Below are positions 24,901 through 45,535 of a stretch of 64,000 bases of DNA, piece after piece; the stretch's first letter is position 1; every line of letters begins with the position of its first letter. Where the stretch lies: the NCBI GenBank assembly GCA_013339895.1, contig JABACO010000009.1, positions 8,481,138 through 8,545,137 on the forward strand, given 5' to 3'. The notes beneath the pieces were generated by a model that saw only the letters and a program-made list of their open reading frames with translations, was not told the origin of the DNA and did not search any database. Source of the DNA: Ephydatia muelleri (Eukaryota > Porifera > Demospongiae > Spongillida > Spongillidae). The translations under genes and the position numbers were made by a program.

Positions 24901-26483
24901 ACATCCATTGTTACACACAGGTCATTAACAATAGCCTCGCCTGTTGTCTCTGAAAGACCTGTACATTAATCAGAAAATCGATCGTGCTTGAGCTAGCGTA
25001 TTACTGCGTACGCACGAATGTAAAATATTAGGGAGAGGTTGGTTTGGGCATTTATAAGTGTGGAAGGTATTGTTATTACCCTGAAACCACTCACCATGTA
25101 GTCGAAAGTGCCATACAAAATGTTTACACTTGCTGTTGGTATCACGTGAGTCGATTAATTTTGTAGCTCATAAGCTAAGTCAGTTCATGACGTAGGACGA
25201 TTGGCTCATAGCGATTTGGTCTGGAAACTTAGGCGATGCAATGCGCATGCGCAAGGGTAACGGTTTTCCGTGGTGAAAAAAGTTGTCACACGTTCATCTA
25301 TGGGCAACAGTAAAATTAATGGGGTCTAGATTAAATAATGTTAATACCAAACCAGTTGACAGAAATTTGCCTAGCGGCAGCATCAAAATCTCCGATATTT
25401 TACTCCATCAGGTCAAAAGTTATTCCCATTTTAAATCATTTGCGAACACCTGATCTAATCCGCTCACTGCTGCATCTCTTGAGCAAGCTCTCACCATTAT
25501 TAACAATGTTATTAAAACGATACGCAATGACGCATGACATTTTATGAATAAATTACATGTATTCGCGGTAGAAATTAAATTAATTTTTTGTCTTGATTTT
25601 AATATAAGAATGTTTCGTGGTATAATGTTGCAAAGTCCACATATCATAATCAGACCGATTTATTGTAAATTCTGAACTTGTTTAACAATCAATTTGAAAA
25701 AAAAAAAAGCAAGACGCCTATGTATGGGCCATTTCTGGATATATCATTTAGGTTGTGTGTACAGTAGAAGGGATTACACAAACCTTGTAAGATATGAGGT
25801 GCCAAAGGTACAACTGCAAGGTAGTAACATTCTTATGTAAAGTATTCATTTTCATTTGTCAATGTGAATTGATCAATGCATGAGTAAACATATCATGACT
25901 CCATGGTCACTTTATGGAACCTCCGTGTGCATGGCATGCAAAGGATTGTTGGGAAAATGTTCTATTGGCCACATGAAATGCCCTTCTATGGAATGAGCTA
26001 TGTTTGAATCCCAGGAGCAATATTTTGGCCAGACTGCATCTTAAATGAGTACTATTTTAGCAATTGTATTTTAAGTCAGTTATCTTCTTTGTGATTAGTG
26101 TAAATTATTACTATTTTGTTGTCTTCACTGCGTTCATAGACAACCTGAGCAGCTATCTTTCATCCTCATCAGTGATGGGCATCAGTGGTGCAATGTGTGC
26201 TTTCACAATAATATGCAGCATTTCAATGGTCTTCATTGCTTATAGTTTTCTGAAAAGAAGACTGGTTTTGAACCAAAGGTAAGCAAGCACCAACAAACAG
26301 AATTGGATTTGAATTGATTCATCCATTTTTAGCCATCAAAATCAAGTCCCACCAAGCATGCAAATGTCACAGTGTGCTGCTACATTGTATGATATTCCTG
26401 ACACTAAGGTATCTTCCTCTCATGATGATAATCAATATATGACGATACAAGACACAAAAGCGTCATGGTGCTCCAACACTTAA
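3961..26483 (+). CDS. NIDO-EGF-transmembrane receptor-like gene (composite span)
   Basis: Many exons on the + strand with matching phases. Order: NIDO exons 3961-4158, 4334-4609 and 6568-6800; a cysteine-containing exon at 15311-15586 (a broken copy at 8972-9464); EGF exons in three blocks (11050-11609, 16960-19335, 20821-22590); a transmembrane exon 26140-26278; a tail exon 26333-26483. Every intact EGF exon is 123, 126 or 129 bases with phase 1 at both ends, and the TM exon starts in phase 1, so they can be joined. The predicted protein is a single-pass receptor with a large extracellular Ca-binding EGF stalk and a short tyrosine-bearing tail. No signal peptide exon is seen; it may be in the gap upstream. 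Frameshifts in NIDO exon 3 and the tail make it unclear whether this is functional, an assembly with indel errors, or a decaying paralogue. Confidence 0.65.
4922..5182. repeat. (CA)n then compound (GT)n(GA)n microsatellites
   Basis: An interrupted CA/CACA tract covers 4922-4985. A GT tract (5085-5156) passes directly into a GA tract (5157-5182). Both lie in the intron between NIDO exons 2 and 3. Reading frames called here are artefacts of the repeats. Confidence 0.9.
5658..6123. mobile_element. Foldback/MITE-like element with about 36-bp inverted ends
   Basis: The left end ACAATCATAGTGCCGACGT, then ACGAGGTC, is the inverse of the right end, with a one-base indel and one substitution. Length is about 466 bp with no coding content. 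The structure is that of a non-autonomous DNA transposon. Target duplication is not clear. Confidence 0.65.
6568..6800 (+). CDS. NIDO domain exon 3, with a one-base frameshift
   Basis: It follows a TTTCACAG acceptor and ends before GTACATTC. It continues the NIDO domain in phase 0 ([42 protein letters not shown]). At the TTT run 6710-6712 there is one T too many. In the shifted frame the expected [18 protein letters not shown] motif continues and the exon ends in phase 1, matching the phase of the EGF exons. An inverted copy at 11762-12030 lacks the extra T. Either this is a homopolymer sequencing error or the copy is broken. Confidence 0.75.
7621..7851. mobile_element. MITE-like element with about 65-bp inverted ends
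   Basis: The left arm starts ACTGTATAGAAAATACC and runs to AGAGTTTACAG near 7690. The right arm is its near inverse, ending GGTATTTTCTATACAGT at 7851. The body is short and non-coding, as in a non-autonomous terminal-inverted-repeat element. Confidence 0.65.
8523..8576. repeat. 54-bp foldback palindrome
   Basis: AGTCCGGCGTAGCCAGACCC pairs with GGGTCTAGCTACGCTGGACT across a few central bases, with about four mismatches. It would form a hairpin. It looks like a minimal MITE or a solo end. Confidence 0.7.
8972..9464 (+). pseudogene. Cysteine-containing extracellular exon, copy 1 (frameshifted)
   Basis: It follows an ATATACAG acceptor and ends before GTAAGA. The 5' part reads [20 protein letters not shown] and [10 protein letters not shown]. 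The 3' part matches copy 2 (15311-15586) only by switching frame at least three times. The indels are near 9108 (within the TTTTT run), near 9310 (an extra TG) and near 9358 (missing A). The domain is not one I can name; its hallmark is the motif [21 protein letters not shown]. As read, this copy cannot be translated through. Confidence 0.6.
9617..9684. repeat. 34-bp tandem duplication
   Basis: CAGAGATGTGATCGTTGCCT...GGTACATT occurs twice in a row. The corresponding site in the other segmental copy (near 15735) has only a shortened single version, so the duplication happened after the segments separated. Confidence 0.6.
10017..10211. repeat. Two hairpins kept in both segmental copies
   Basis: GACATGGCCACTCAAAGGTG (about 10022) and its inverse CACCTTTGAGTGGCCATGTC (about 10097) form a stem. 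Further on, AGAGATAATATAC and GTATATTATCTCT (10184-10211) form a near-perfect palindrome. Counterparts occur at about 16083-16195 and 16265-16288 with changes. They are probably remnants of a small foldback element carried along in the duplication. Confidence 0.6.
10871..11609 (+). CDS. EGF exon block 1 (two intact exons, one frameshifted, one degraded)
   Basis: Exons 11050-11172 and 11487-11609 are intact: 123 bases, phase 1-1, AG before and GTAAG or GTAAA after. Each encodes a Ca-binding EGF module, D-I-D-E-C...C...C...CTNTN-S-YVCSCY..GY....C, with six cysteines and the Asx-hydroxylation pattern C-x-N-x4-Y-x-C-x-C. Exon 11266-11387 is 122 bases: one A is missing in TCCACAAC compared with TCCAACAAC in its sisters, so it shifts frame. 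The segment from 10871 to about 10980 is a decayed EGF exon with DVDKC in place of DVDEC and an internal stop. Confidence 0.8.
11706..11761 (+). pseudogene. Truncated EGF exon, acceptor lost
   Basis: The sequence is the first 56 bases of an EGF exon. The acceptor TGTAG has become TGTGG, and the exon is cut after ATGCATCAACATT, where an inverted piece of NIDO exon 3 begins. It cannot be spliced in as a normal EGF exon. Confidence 0.75.
11762..12032 (-). pseudogene. Inverted copy of NIDO exon 3 with its upstream intron
   Basis: Read on the - strand this matches 6455-6765: the intron with GATGAGCATT...GTTGCGTATATTGC, a CAG acceptor, then [23 protein letters not shown] coding sequence, IQWPAGNN, and [20 protein letters not shown]. 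It lacks about 29 bases present in the + copy and does not carry the extra T. It ends abruptly inside the truncated EGF exon. It is a rearranged fragment, not an active exon on either strand. Confidence 0.85.
12033..12862. other. Intronic spacer with no gene seen
   Basis: AT-rich, non-coding. The part adjoining 12863 is probably the 3' untranslated tail of the RT element on the - strand (it contains repeated TTTATGTATTTATTTATG-like sequence). Confidence 0.4.
12863..14800 (-). CDS. Non-LTR-type reverse transcriptase with C-terminal endonuclease-like domain, 5' truncated
   Basis: A 645-codon open frame with no stops. RT motifs in order: [13 protein letters not shown] (about 47-59), the motif A aspartate in [13 protein letters not shown] (about 81-93), [10 protein letters not shown] (133-142), the catalytic YLDD (171-174), and LGAPIGD. 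The C-terminal third has a CPLCPNC-type cysteine/histidine cluster (about 474-491), RHN (501), RPADILV (536-542) and FDITVT (553-558). This arrangement recalls the restriction-like endonuclease of R2/NeSL-type elements. It begins within the RT fingers, so it is 5' truncated, as is common for non-LTR insertions. It sits between the two copies of the segmental duplication, opposite in strand to the receptor gene. Confidence 0.8.
   Translation of the reverse strand: MECMESYTHASIIPNMPYFQSLVLRRHSSKCVCHLIKHKAAEFFHPFQFGVACPWGAEKILHSLRCCFDDHWADNNFVVLKVDVTNTFNLVSRQAVLDECAQHFPELLAWASRYYGQHPILWHSQGSLTSQTGVQQGDPLGPFMFALVLQKMVTTIHTDEACAGLLQNAWYLDDGSIAGESSSVLRALAIIQAQGPSLGFFVNLKKCELFNVSDLSSFPPSIQTSNQPNMEILGAPIGDAEFCQILFSSKHQAALALLSTINDLGCIDPQVALALLCLCSSFCKLAHIARTTPPHLILSSMEKFDIDVHRSFAECTGCDVPDSAWRHSQLSLRRGGIGLRLLALHSPAAYIASLCGSGSVIPTPHLENAITHYNTCVPLSDFLSISGLVGRTPTQKKLSDAIEEMQFNSLLNSCSLADKARLLSVSSPHASAWISVVPSSSLGLHLDPNEFQTAVKWWLGVNPSFSSDGNPMVCPLCPNCALDPLGYHCVTCKSGGDVTARHNTLRNAVHSTFQRAGLSAHLEVGCGWGKDNARTRPADILVTNWDCGTSAAFDITVTSLLNSPNMLEAGMYQDVSAKSAEHRKHTENDPKCVELGWRCIPLAVKSYGAWGPEASKAFSQVATRLAIRGNTPKAKIVHGRAIWPP
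15311..15586 (+). CDS. Cysteine-containing extracellular exon, copy 2 (open)
   Basis: It follows GTTTTTACAG and ends before GTAAGA. It is 276 bases, phase 1-1, so it is compatible with the EGF exons downstream. The translation is open: [68 protein letters not shown]. The family is not recognised; conserved W, G and C positions suggest a small disulphide-bonded extracellular domain. Compared with copy 1 the 5' half is missing, and an internal TTTTACAG now serves as its acceptor. Confidence 0.65.
16778..17082 (+). pseudogene. Two disabled EGF exons
   Basis: The segment 16778-16894 is a decayed EGF exon: DVDQC, an internal deletion with stop, and the donor GGGTAAG changed to GGGAAAG. The segment 16960-17082 has a fully open 123-base EGF exon, but its acceptor AG is changed to AA (CACACAAAAATAAATG versus CACACAGACATAGATG). 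It would be skipped unless another acceptor is used. Confidence 0.75.
17176..19335 (+). CDS. EGF exon block 2: ten intact tandem EGF exons
   Basis: Exons at 17176-17298, 17392-17514, 17809-17931, 17981-18103, 18186-18308, 18402-18524, 18575-18697, 18781-18903, 18997-19119 and 19213-19335. All are exactly 123 bases, phase 1-1, flanked by AG and GTAAG. Each encodes 41 residues of a Ca-binding EGF module with cysteines at 5, 12, 16, 25, 27 and 40. The start is D-[IT]-[DN]-E-C; the middle is [17 protein letters not shown]. Exons and their short introns (about 50-93 bases) are nearly identical to one another, showing recent tandem duplication or conversion. Start spacing is 216, 417, 172, 205, 216, 173, 206, 216 and 216 bases. 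Confidence 0.9.
19627..19738 (+). pseudogene. Degraded EGF exon
   Basis: It matches the EGF exons from TGTGCTCTGGGTATT to AACGTGTGTGG. The acceptor and DxDE start are lost, the second cysteine is replaced (GGHNQ), and the donor is changed to GGATAAG. A longer segment including this exon recurs at 23785-24050. Confidence 0.75.
19739..20820 (+). other. Intron or spacer, no exon recognised
   Basis: About 1.1 kb with no convincing coding sequence; it carries sequence shared with 23950-24040 at its left edge. Confidence 0.4.
20821..22590 (+). CDS. EGF exon block 3: four diverged EGF exons
   Basis: Exons 20821-20943 (123 bases), 21025-21147 (123), 21231-21356 (126) and 22462-22590 (129), all phase 1-1 with AG and GT(A/G)(A/G/T) borders. 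They start DMDEC, DTDEC, DVDEC and DVNEC. All keep six cysteines and the C-x-N-x4-[YF]-x-C-x-C pattern, but they differ clearly from each other and from block 2. They look like the older, stable, membrane-proximal modules of the same protein. Confidence 0.85.
21549..21603. mobile_element. 41-bp palindromic element with 7-bp target duplication, copy A
   Basis: Element 21556-21596 runs CATAGATTGAT...ATCAATCTATG as an imperfect palindrome. It is flanked by a perfect direct repeat GTATTAT (21549-21555 and 21597-21603). A near-identical copy, inverted, is at 62509-62549. Confidence 0.8.
21838..22090. repeat. (CATA)n / (CA)n microsatellite
   Basis: About 250 bp of CATA units interrupted by a CA run at 21895-21920, in the intron before the last EGF exon. 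The large reading frames here come from the repeat. Confidence 0.95.
22146..22425. repeat. Tandem duplication of about 150 bp
   Basis: ACAAG-AAAGACCAGTTTT-AATAGTT...GTTTCTGTACCAGTG occurs twice in succession with divergence, ending just before the last EGF exon. Confidence 0.65.
23785..24050 (+). pseudogene. Dispersed copy of the degraded EGF exon with flanks
   Basis: It matches 19600-19840 on both sides of the exon (from AGTGTAATCAAATGTGACCGAACAATTTGT to TTGATCTGTCGGGCATTTGG). It carries the same lost acceptor and GTGTGGAT donor change, so the two descend from one already broken exon. Confidence 0.75.
24075..24910. repeat. Inverted repeat and degenerate short repeat cluster
   Basis: The arm at about 24075-24155 (CACACAACTAGCAATGCGGAGG... 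to GCATCTGCTCTTACACACGG) is inverted at about 24205-24285. The motif AACTAGCAATGCAGAGGCACACAC then recurs loosely to 24910. No coding content. Confidence 0.65.
25242..25253. promoter_or_regulatory. NRF1-like palindrome
   Basis: TGCGCATGCGCA matches the known NRF1 (alpha-Pal) consensus. It lies in the long intron ahead of the transmembrane exon, about 900 bases upstream, so it could mark an internal promoter; this is speculative. Confidence 0.3.
26140..26278 (+). CDS. Transmembrane exon of the receptor-like gene
   Basis: It follows TTCATAG, ends before GTAAGC, enters in phase 1 and leaves in phase 2. It encodes a short extracellular stem ([11 protein letters not shown]) and a hydrophobic segment of about 24 residues ([20 protein letters not shown] and IAYSF). 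Basic LKRRLVLNQ follows as a stop-transfer signal. The phase matches the EGF exons, which supports a single-pass type I receptor. Confidence 0.75.
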
Positions 26484-26547
26484 GAAAGAAGAGGCAGTAT
26501 ATGAAAATGATACACGTAATGACAATACAAAGCATCCCTACATGTAA
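26333..26547 (+). CDS. Cytoplasmic tail exon with tyrosine motifs; two possible ends
   Basis: It follows TTTTTAG and joins the TM exon in phase 2. It encodes tyrosines in TLYDIPDTK and [11 protein letters not shown], then as read stops at 26481-26483. One base fewer in the AAAA run at 26456-26459 would open a second ending with [14 protein letters not shown] and a stop at 26545-26547. YEND fits the YxN class of SH2-binding sites and YMTI an ITIM-like YxxI. The longer tail looks more like real coding sequence, so the stop may be an indel. Confidence 0.6.
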
Positions 26548-26794
26548 TTTGTGTGCCCGAATTGCTCTTTGGTAGTTAGCTAGTGTTTTATAACTGCCAA
26601 ATTACATTTTGCAAATATATTGTTAGAAATGTGATTGCTTTTATGCACAATGAAAGAAATTTTCATAACAAATTGTAAACAGTGGTACATGACAAATTAC
26701 TTGTTTTCAACCTACAGCAAGCGTTGAACATGCCAAAAGTGTGAGAAGACTGACATTATGATCAGTATATATGCAGAGGGTGGTAATTGTTCAC

Positions 26795-27190
26795 AGCATC
26801 TGGTTCTTTGGCATGCTCCCATTACCATTTCTGGTGTCCAGCATGGGATCTGCTGGGGAGGGGGGGGGGGAGTGGGAGCTCTGAATAGCTTGTGATGGCA
26901 CTAAATGTTGTATTGCATGTGGTATATGGATGACAACGGTGACAGTTCAGGCCTTTCACCAACACATCTACATGCAGTACAGTGCAGGCGATTTGCAGAC
27001 TTGCCACCGGAGGTAAGATTATCAAGTGCACCCAATAATGAAATCCTTGGTGCTCTGATTAGAGCTTTTTTGTATGCATTTCAGAAGCATGTGAAGCTCA
27101 GAATTTATTACTAGTGTTATAGAGAAAATTGATTCAGTAAATCCTCAAGTGGCATTACATCTCTCCATCCATATAGCAGTACTGTACAAT
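26795..27190 (+). pseudogene. Decayed reverse transcriptase fragment
   Basis: Pieces in the right order match the RT at 12863-14800 with frameshifts: LWHAPITISGVQHG (versus [18 protein letters not shown]), a CMWYMDD catalytic box, SSAPNNEILGALI (versus [11 protein letters not shown]), and SVNPQVALHL (versus [10 protein letters not shown]). A G run interrupts it. It is a second, much older copy of the same RT family, on the opposite strand. Confidence 0.7.
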
Positions 27191-27433
27191 GGTAAATCAG
27201 TTGTCATAGATGTACCTCACTCATCCCACCATAGTTTGGAGGCTGTCTTTCATAATGCTTTGTTGTGGTCATTCATAAAATTGCTGCCTTATTATTTACA
27301 GTCATTGTAATTTCATCTACTAGAATTGCGCAGCATTTATTTGCATTTAAAAGAAAAATGACACCGTATATGACCACGCCACAAACACAAGCTCATGGCG
27401 AGTCATGGGCCTGACTCAGGGCAGTATTCTCTT

Positions 27434-28051
27434 TCAAATACCAGTTTGCGGGTGTTCTGCAATCCACTTGGCGATGTTAGGTAGCTTCTCCACGCTGTTT
27501 TTCAGTCTAACCAGAGCGGTAAACCTCTCCACCGCCTCCGGTTGCAACCTTGTCAGCGTCAAGTATACGGCGAAGTCCGCATACGTTGGCCGTGGACCAT
27601 ACAACCAACCACCCCTGCAGTTATTCCCCGAAGCCAACTTCTGAAAGTAGCCCAGGGTCGTGGGCACATGCTCTTCGTCAAACTGCTTCTTCAGTTCCGC
27701 CTTCCTGGTCTCGTCCTTTTCCTTGTAGTAGACGGCAAGGTGCGCCATCAAGTCCGCGTCCGCGTCAACGATGCTGGCGAGAAAGGCATTCTCGAAGTCA
27801 TTCGAACCCGCCACTCCGTATTTCTCCGCGACGTATCGGGCGATGACCTGACTCCCCCCTAGCATGTGTCCGTCGGTTTCCAGCACGGGGAGGACGCCAA
27901 ACGGTGTGCGCGGTTTCATGTCGCGCCATTGTTCGCCCCCGATATCGATGCGCTCGTCGACGAAGTCCACGCCAGCCTGAGCGAAAACGAGGCGCGCAAG
28001 CTCCCCGCGACCTCGCACGTTGAAATAGATGAGTTTGTACTGTGGTGGCAT
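27434..28051 (-). CDS. Sigma-class glutathione S-transferase (HPGDS-like)
   Basis: A single-exon, 205-residue protein of full family length. The N-terminal thioredoxin-fold domain has the catalytic tyrosine in YKLIYFNVRGRGE (Tyr9) and the cis-proline loop FGVLPVLE. The glutathione-binding segment is GGSQVIARYVAEKYG (Val where many family members have Ser after Gln). The C-terminal helical domain includes YADFAVYLTL. Expected role: cytosolic conjugation of glutathione to electrophiles or prostaglandin isomerisation (family knowledge). It is clearly more GC-rich than its surroundings and lacks introns, unlike the neighbouring genes. That suggests retroposition or simply strong codon bias. Confidence 0.92.
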   Translation of the reverse strand: MPPQYKLIYFNVRGRGELARLVFAQAGVDFVDERIDIGGEQWRDMKPRTPFGVLPVLETDGHMLGGSQVIARYVAEKYGVAGSNDFENAFLASIVDADADLMAHLAVYYKEKDETRKAELKKQFDEEHVPTTLGYFQKLASGNNCRGGWLYGPRPTYADFAVYLTLTRLQPEAVERFTALVRLKNSVEKLPNIAKWIAEHPQTGI

Positions 28052-30030
28052 ATTTGTGAATTACTGTACGGTAACTTTAATATTTATAGAGTCACACCTT
28101 AGCTGACGCTGCACGTACTTCGGATTAAAGAACCGGTCCAGTTTACCCGTTTTGCCTTCTGGCTCAGTCCCAAACCGAATTCACTGCAGCAGGGGCATCA
28201 CCCTCGAGCATAGCGGTGATGTAAGCCATCAGCTGCTACAAGCAATTAATTGCCGTCTAACTTTAATTAAGTCTTCACAATACATACCATATTTAGCGTG
28301 GCCGATAGTGTTTTGTAGTGCGTTTTTAAGTGGAATTGTGCTTATCTATATGTGAGAAGTGTAAAACTTTATCGCGTGTCTGCCGAAAAAAAAACAAAAA
28401 AAAAAAAAAACGCGTGGCACAAACGATACCGTTGGAAATTACCTCCACCACGTGACCTGGGAAGAATTGGCTGTGTATATGACGTTTCCGATGCTAATGT
28501 GACTGGTATACACAGTCAATTCTTAACACCCCGTACTAACCACAGGGGGAAAAAAGCATTTTGGATTATTACGTGATTGAACAGTAAAAATCATTTTACA
28601 GACGATATTAAACCACTTTAAACTTTGATTCGACCCATTTATTTCCTGTGAATATCGGAAGCGTTGCCCAAATCGTTCACGTTACCCAAGATTTCCATTG
28701 GTTAAATTACAGGCGTTACGCGAAAGATGGGCAACGATTCCATAACATGAACTACCATTCTCCTATTTTAGAAGGCATTTTATTAATGACACACATGGAC
28801 TTTTCTTAACGAATGCACATTCATGTCGAGTAAAAGTGGACTTGAAGACTTTGTACGGTGTCACAGGGTAATTTAGTGCTAGGGTAACGGAATGATTTAT
28901 AGTGGGTATCATCTACAGTAGGAACTGCAGTCTTTTTTACTTGTTTCAAAAGTGCACGAGCATCATTTGCAGAGCTGGTTGTTGGTTATAGAGGGTTGGG
29001 ATCCCCAGTCTACACTGATAATGGGTTCAATGCCAGCATTATGGCATACATCAGACATGAATGAAGCTGTTCAATTTTAAATGGATTTTGATGAATTAGA
29101 GGTCAGTAAGGATTGAAAAAATCATGAACATGTGAATGGGACCATGGGGGCGGGGGGCGGGGGGGAATCAGGAGGAATATGGGACCGAAAAGTCACATGA
29201 TGAGTCCAGGGGTCACCTGTCAGGTGGGAGCCTAAAGGAGGGTTTAATGGTCACAAGGATGTGTTGGTGGAGCAAATGATTGACAGTAGATGAGGGCATG
29301 TATATTGGTGGTAATGCCAAAACTGCACTTGCCTGTATTGCACTGTTCCAGAAAAACATTGCAACACAACCCCATGCAATTATATGTCTGTTTCAAGACA
29401 TGTTGGCATTCTGTTACTACTTGCCAAACCTATACTGTGTTCTTGTACAAGTATTTGTTACATGCAACAGCTAGCAAGGTATGAGTAAACGGTACATCCA
29501 CAAAATGATGCAAACTGAGCCTATAGACACGTAGATGACATTTGTATTTTGATTTTGTGGTTCTCGGCCACATGGCAAAGGCAATTCAGTATTGTTGTGG
29601 GCACTACAATCAAATGGCGAGAATGAACTGTGCACGGCCCTTACATGCAGAGTTCATTGTAAGTGTGGCTTCACTATGTGGCATAATGCGAGGTTGACTT
29701 CTGGGAGAGGATACAGCAAACCAGTCTTCACATCTGTGTCGATCAGGACCATTACGTGTAACAGGTTGTGAGAACGGTTGCGCGCGTATGTCGTTGAAGG
29801 GGCAAGGGGAGGGGCCCTTTTCAAATACAGACATCTCTAGCTTTGTATAGCTCGTTGAGAGCTGTAAGGGTATGAGGCTCAAAGTTGAAGAGATGAGTTG
29901 GCGTTTGTATATATTATTTTCCTGGTCATCGGACCGTTATGTGATTGCCCTGCTCTATTCGACTCTAGTTTCATAAATCAATTAACGGAGAGGGAAGAAG
30001 GCAGTGTCTCGGCGCCCAGACCTTATATCT

Positions 30031-30088
30031 CAGCACCGGATGTATTACATCACCGGTACGTACCGGTGATGTAATACATCCGGTGCTG
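30031..30088. repeat. Perfect 58-bp palindrome
   Basis: CAGCACCGGATGTATTACAT and on to CCGGTAC|GTACCGG and its exact inverse, 29 bases per arm with no loop. Beyond the arms the match continues with one mismatch to ATATC/GATAT. Confidence 0.9.
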
Positions 30089-30144
30089 TGATATAATGCA
30101 GCACAACGTTTCGGAACTGTGTATACAAAACCTCTATCGCCATT

Positions 30145-30242
30145 GTAATGATAGTTTCGTATTCAGACCCGACTGACGTAAGCAATCGCATAATGGCGAT
30201 TTGCCTACGTCAGTCGGGTCTGGATACGAGCTATCATAATGA
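30145..30242. repeat. Long hairpin of about 98 bp
   Basis: Left arm TAATGATAG..CGTATTCAGACCCGACTGACGTA and right arm TACGTCAGTCGGGTCTGGATACGAGCTATCAT pair with few mismatches around a short AATCGCATAATGGCGATT centre. It is probably another foldback element. Confidence 0.75.
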
Positions 30243-30495
30243 ATGACCCAGTTTGTTGTTGCGTGTTACTGAGTTGAATGTGAGCGTGCTTATTTGGCCA
30301 CTATGGGTTTGCGAAAACAATCCACATGCGATCAGACTGCATGCTAACTTGGGGCTGGCAAATTACATGACGTATGCGTATACGGGAAATATACGGAATA
30401 AAGCGTGGGTGATGGTGTAGCTCTGTATGTGAAATCCTGGTCTGAGTACGAGACACCCACCAAGTTATACTGCAGCATCAGTGAGCTACATACAA

Positions 30496-30857
30496 TGTAT
30501 GATTGGACCAGTGACATACATGAATGATTGGACCAGTGACATACATGTATGATTGGACCATTGGCATACATGTATGATTGGACCAGTGACATACATGAAT
30601 GATTGGACCAGTGACATACATGTATGATTGGACCAGTGACATACATGTATGATTGGACCATTGGCATACATGTATGATTGGACCATTGGCATACATGTAT
30701 GATTGGACCAGTGACATACATGAATGATTGGACCATTGACATACATGTATGATTGGACCAGTGACATACATGAATGATTGGACCAGTGACATACATGTAT
30801 GATTGGACCAGTGACATACATGTATGATTGGACCAGTGACATACATGTATGATTGGA
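30496..30857. repeat. 25-bp minisatellite, about 14.5 units
   Basis: The unit is GATTGGACCAGTGACATACATGTAT with variants (ATTGGC, ATGAAT). GATTGGA occurs 15 times. Because 25 is not a multiple of 3 and no unit has stops in the - frames, long open frames appear in all three - strand frames; they are artefacts. Confidence 0.95.
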
Positions 30858-31256
30858 TTTCTAACAGCTGCATAGGACGTGACGTAGGTCGGATCATAGG
30901 GGGCTTTGAACGGTTTCCTCGTGGCGTATGTGATTACATTCCGTCATGCGGATTAAAGAGTAGCCGCCGCGCCAGATGGCGCACACTGTAATGGAACACT
31001 ATTTCCTTGATACGATCCATTAACATCACTAAATTAAATTTGAGGTATATGTGATCAGATTACACTACAAGCTAGCTGGCAAAGACCCTCTTAGCCCCTC
31101 CCTCAACACCCTCTTAGCCCCTCCCTCCACACCTCTTCGCCCCTCCCTCCACACCCTCTGCTTACACAGTGCGACAACAATGTACAAACGGTTCAAAAAA
31201 AAAAAAGTGGAACAAGCAACCCCTAGCAACCAAACGAGTTTTCAAAGTTGTGTCCA

Positions 31257-39644
<8,388 letters not shown>

Positions 39645-39671
39645 TTGTGGCGCGTTTTTCTGCGAGACTAC

Positions 39672-39686
39672 GACGCATGCGCATGC
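39672..39686. promoter_or_regulatory. NRF1-like site between two divergent genes
   Basis: GACGCATGCGCATGC resembles the NRF1 motif and lies between the CHAF1A start (39644, - strand) and a 5' exon of a + strand gene that ends at a GTAAGT donor (39829). This fits a shared bidirectional promoter. Confidence 0.45.
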
Positions 39687-39739
39687 ACGAAAGGCGTGGT
39701 TTGTAATTGGAAGTGAATTATCCATCTTGAACCTGAGAA

Positions 39740-45535
<5,796 letters not shown>

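Larger units (their letters stand above)
22591..26139 (+). other. Long intron with repeats
   Basis: No further extracellular exon is recognised between the last EGF exon and the transmembrane exon. It contains the dispersed broken EGF fragment (23785-24050), an inverted repeat (24075-24285) and a cluster of degenerate repeats of the type GCAATGCAGAGGCACACACAACTA (24590-24910). Confidence 0.5.
28052..31256. other. Gene-free region with palindromes and minisatellite
   Basis: I find no convincing coding exon in these 3.2 kb. A poly-A run lies at 28387-28409 and a G-rich stretch at 29149-29166. A short reading LGSPVYTDNGFNA near 29000 recalls an integrase core but is too short to call. Confidence 0.45.

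Noticed and set aside
28965-29065. Short reading SPVYTDNGFNASIM resembling an integrase core
   Set aside because: Only about 20 residues with no second motif in frame nearby; too little to call a pseudogene.
30344-30897. Three long - strand reading frames with repeating histidine/serine/tryptophan peptides
   Set aside because: They are the three phases of a 25-bp minisatellite; no start context, splice sites or domain support.
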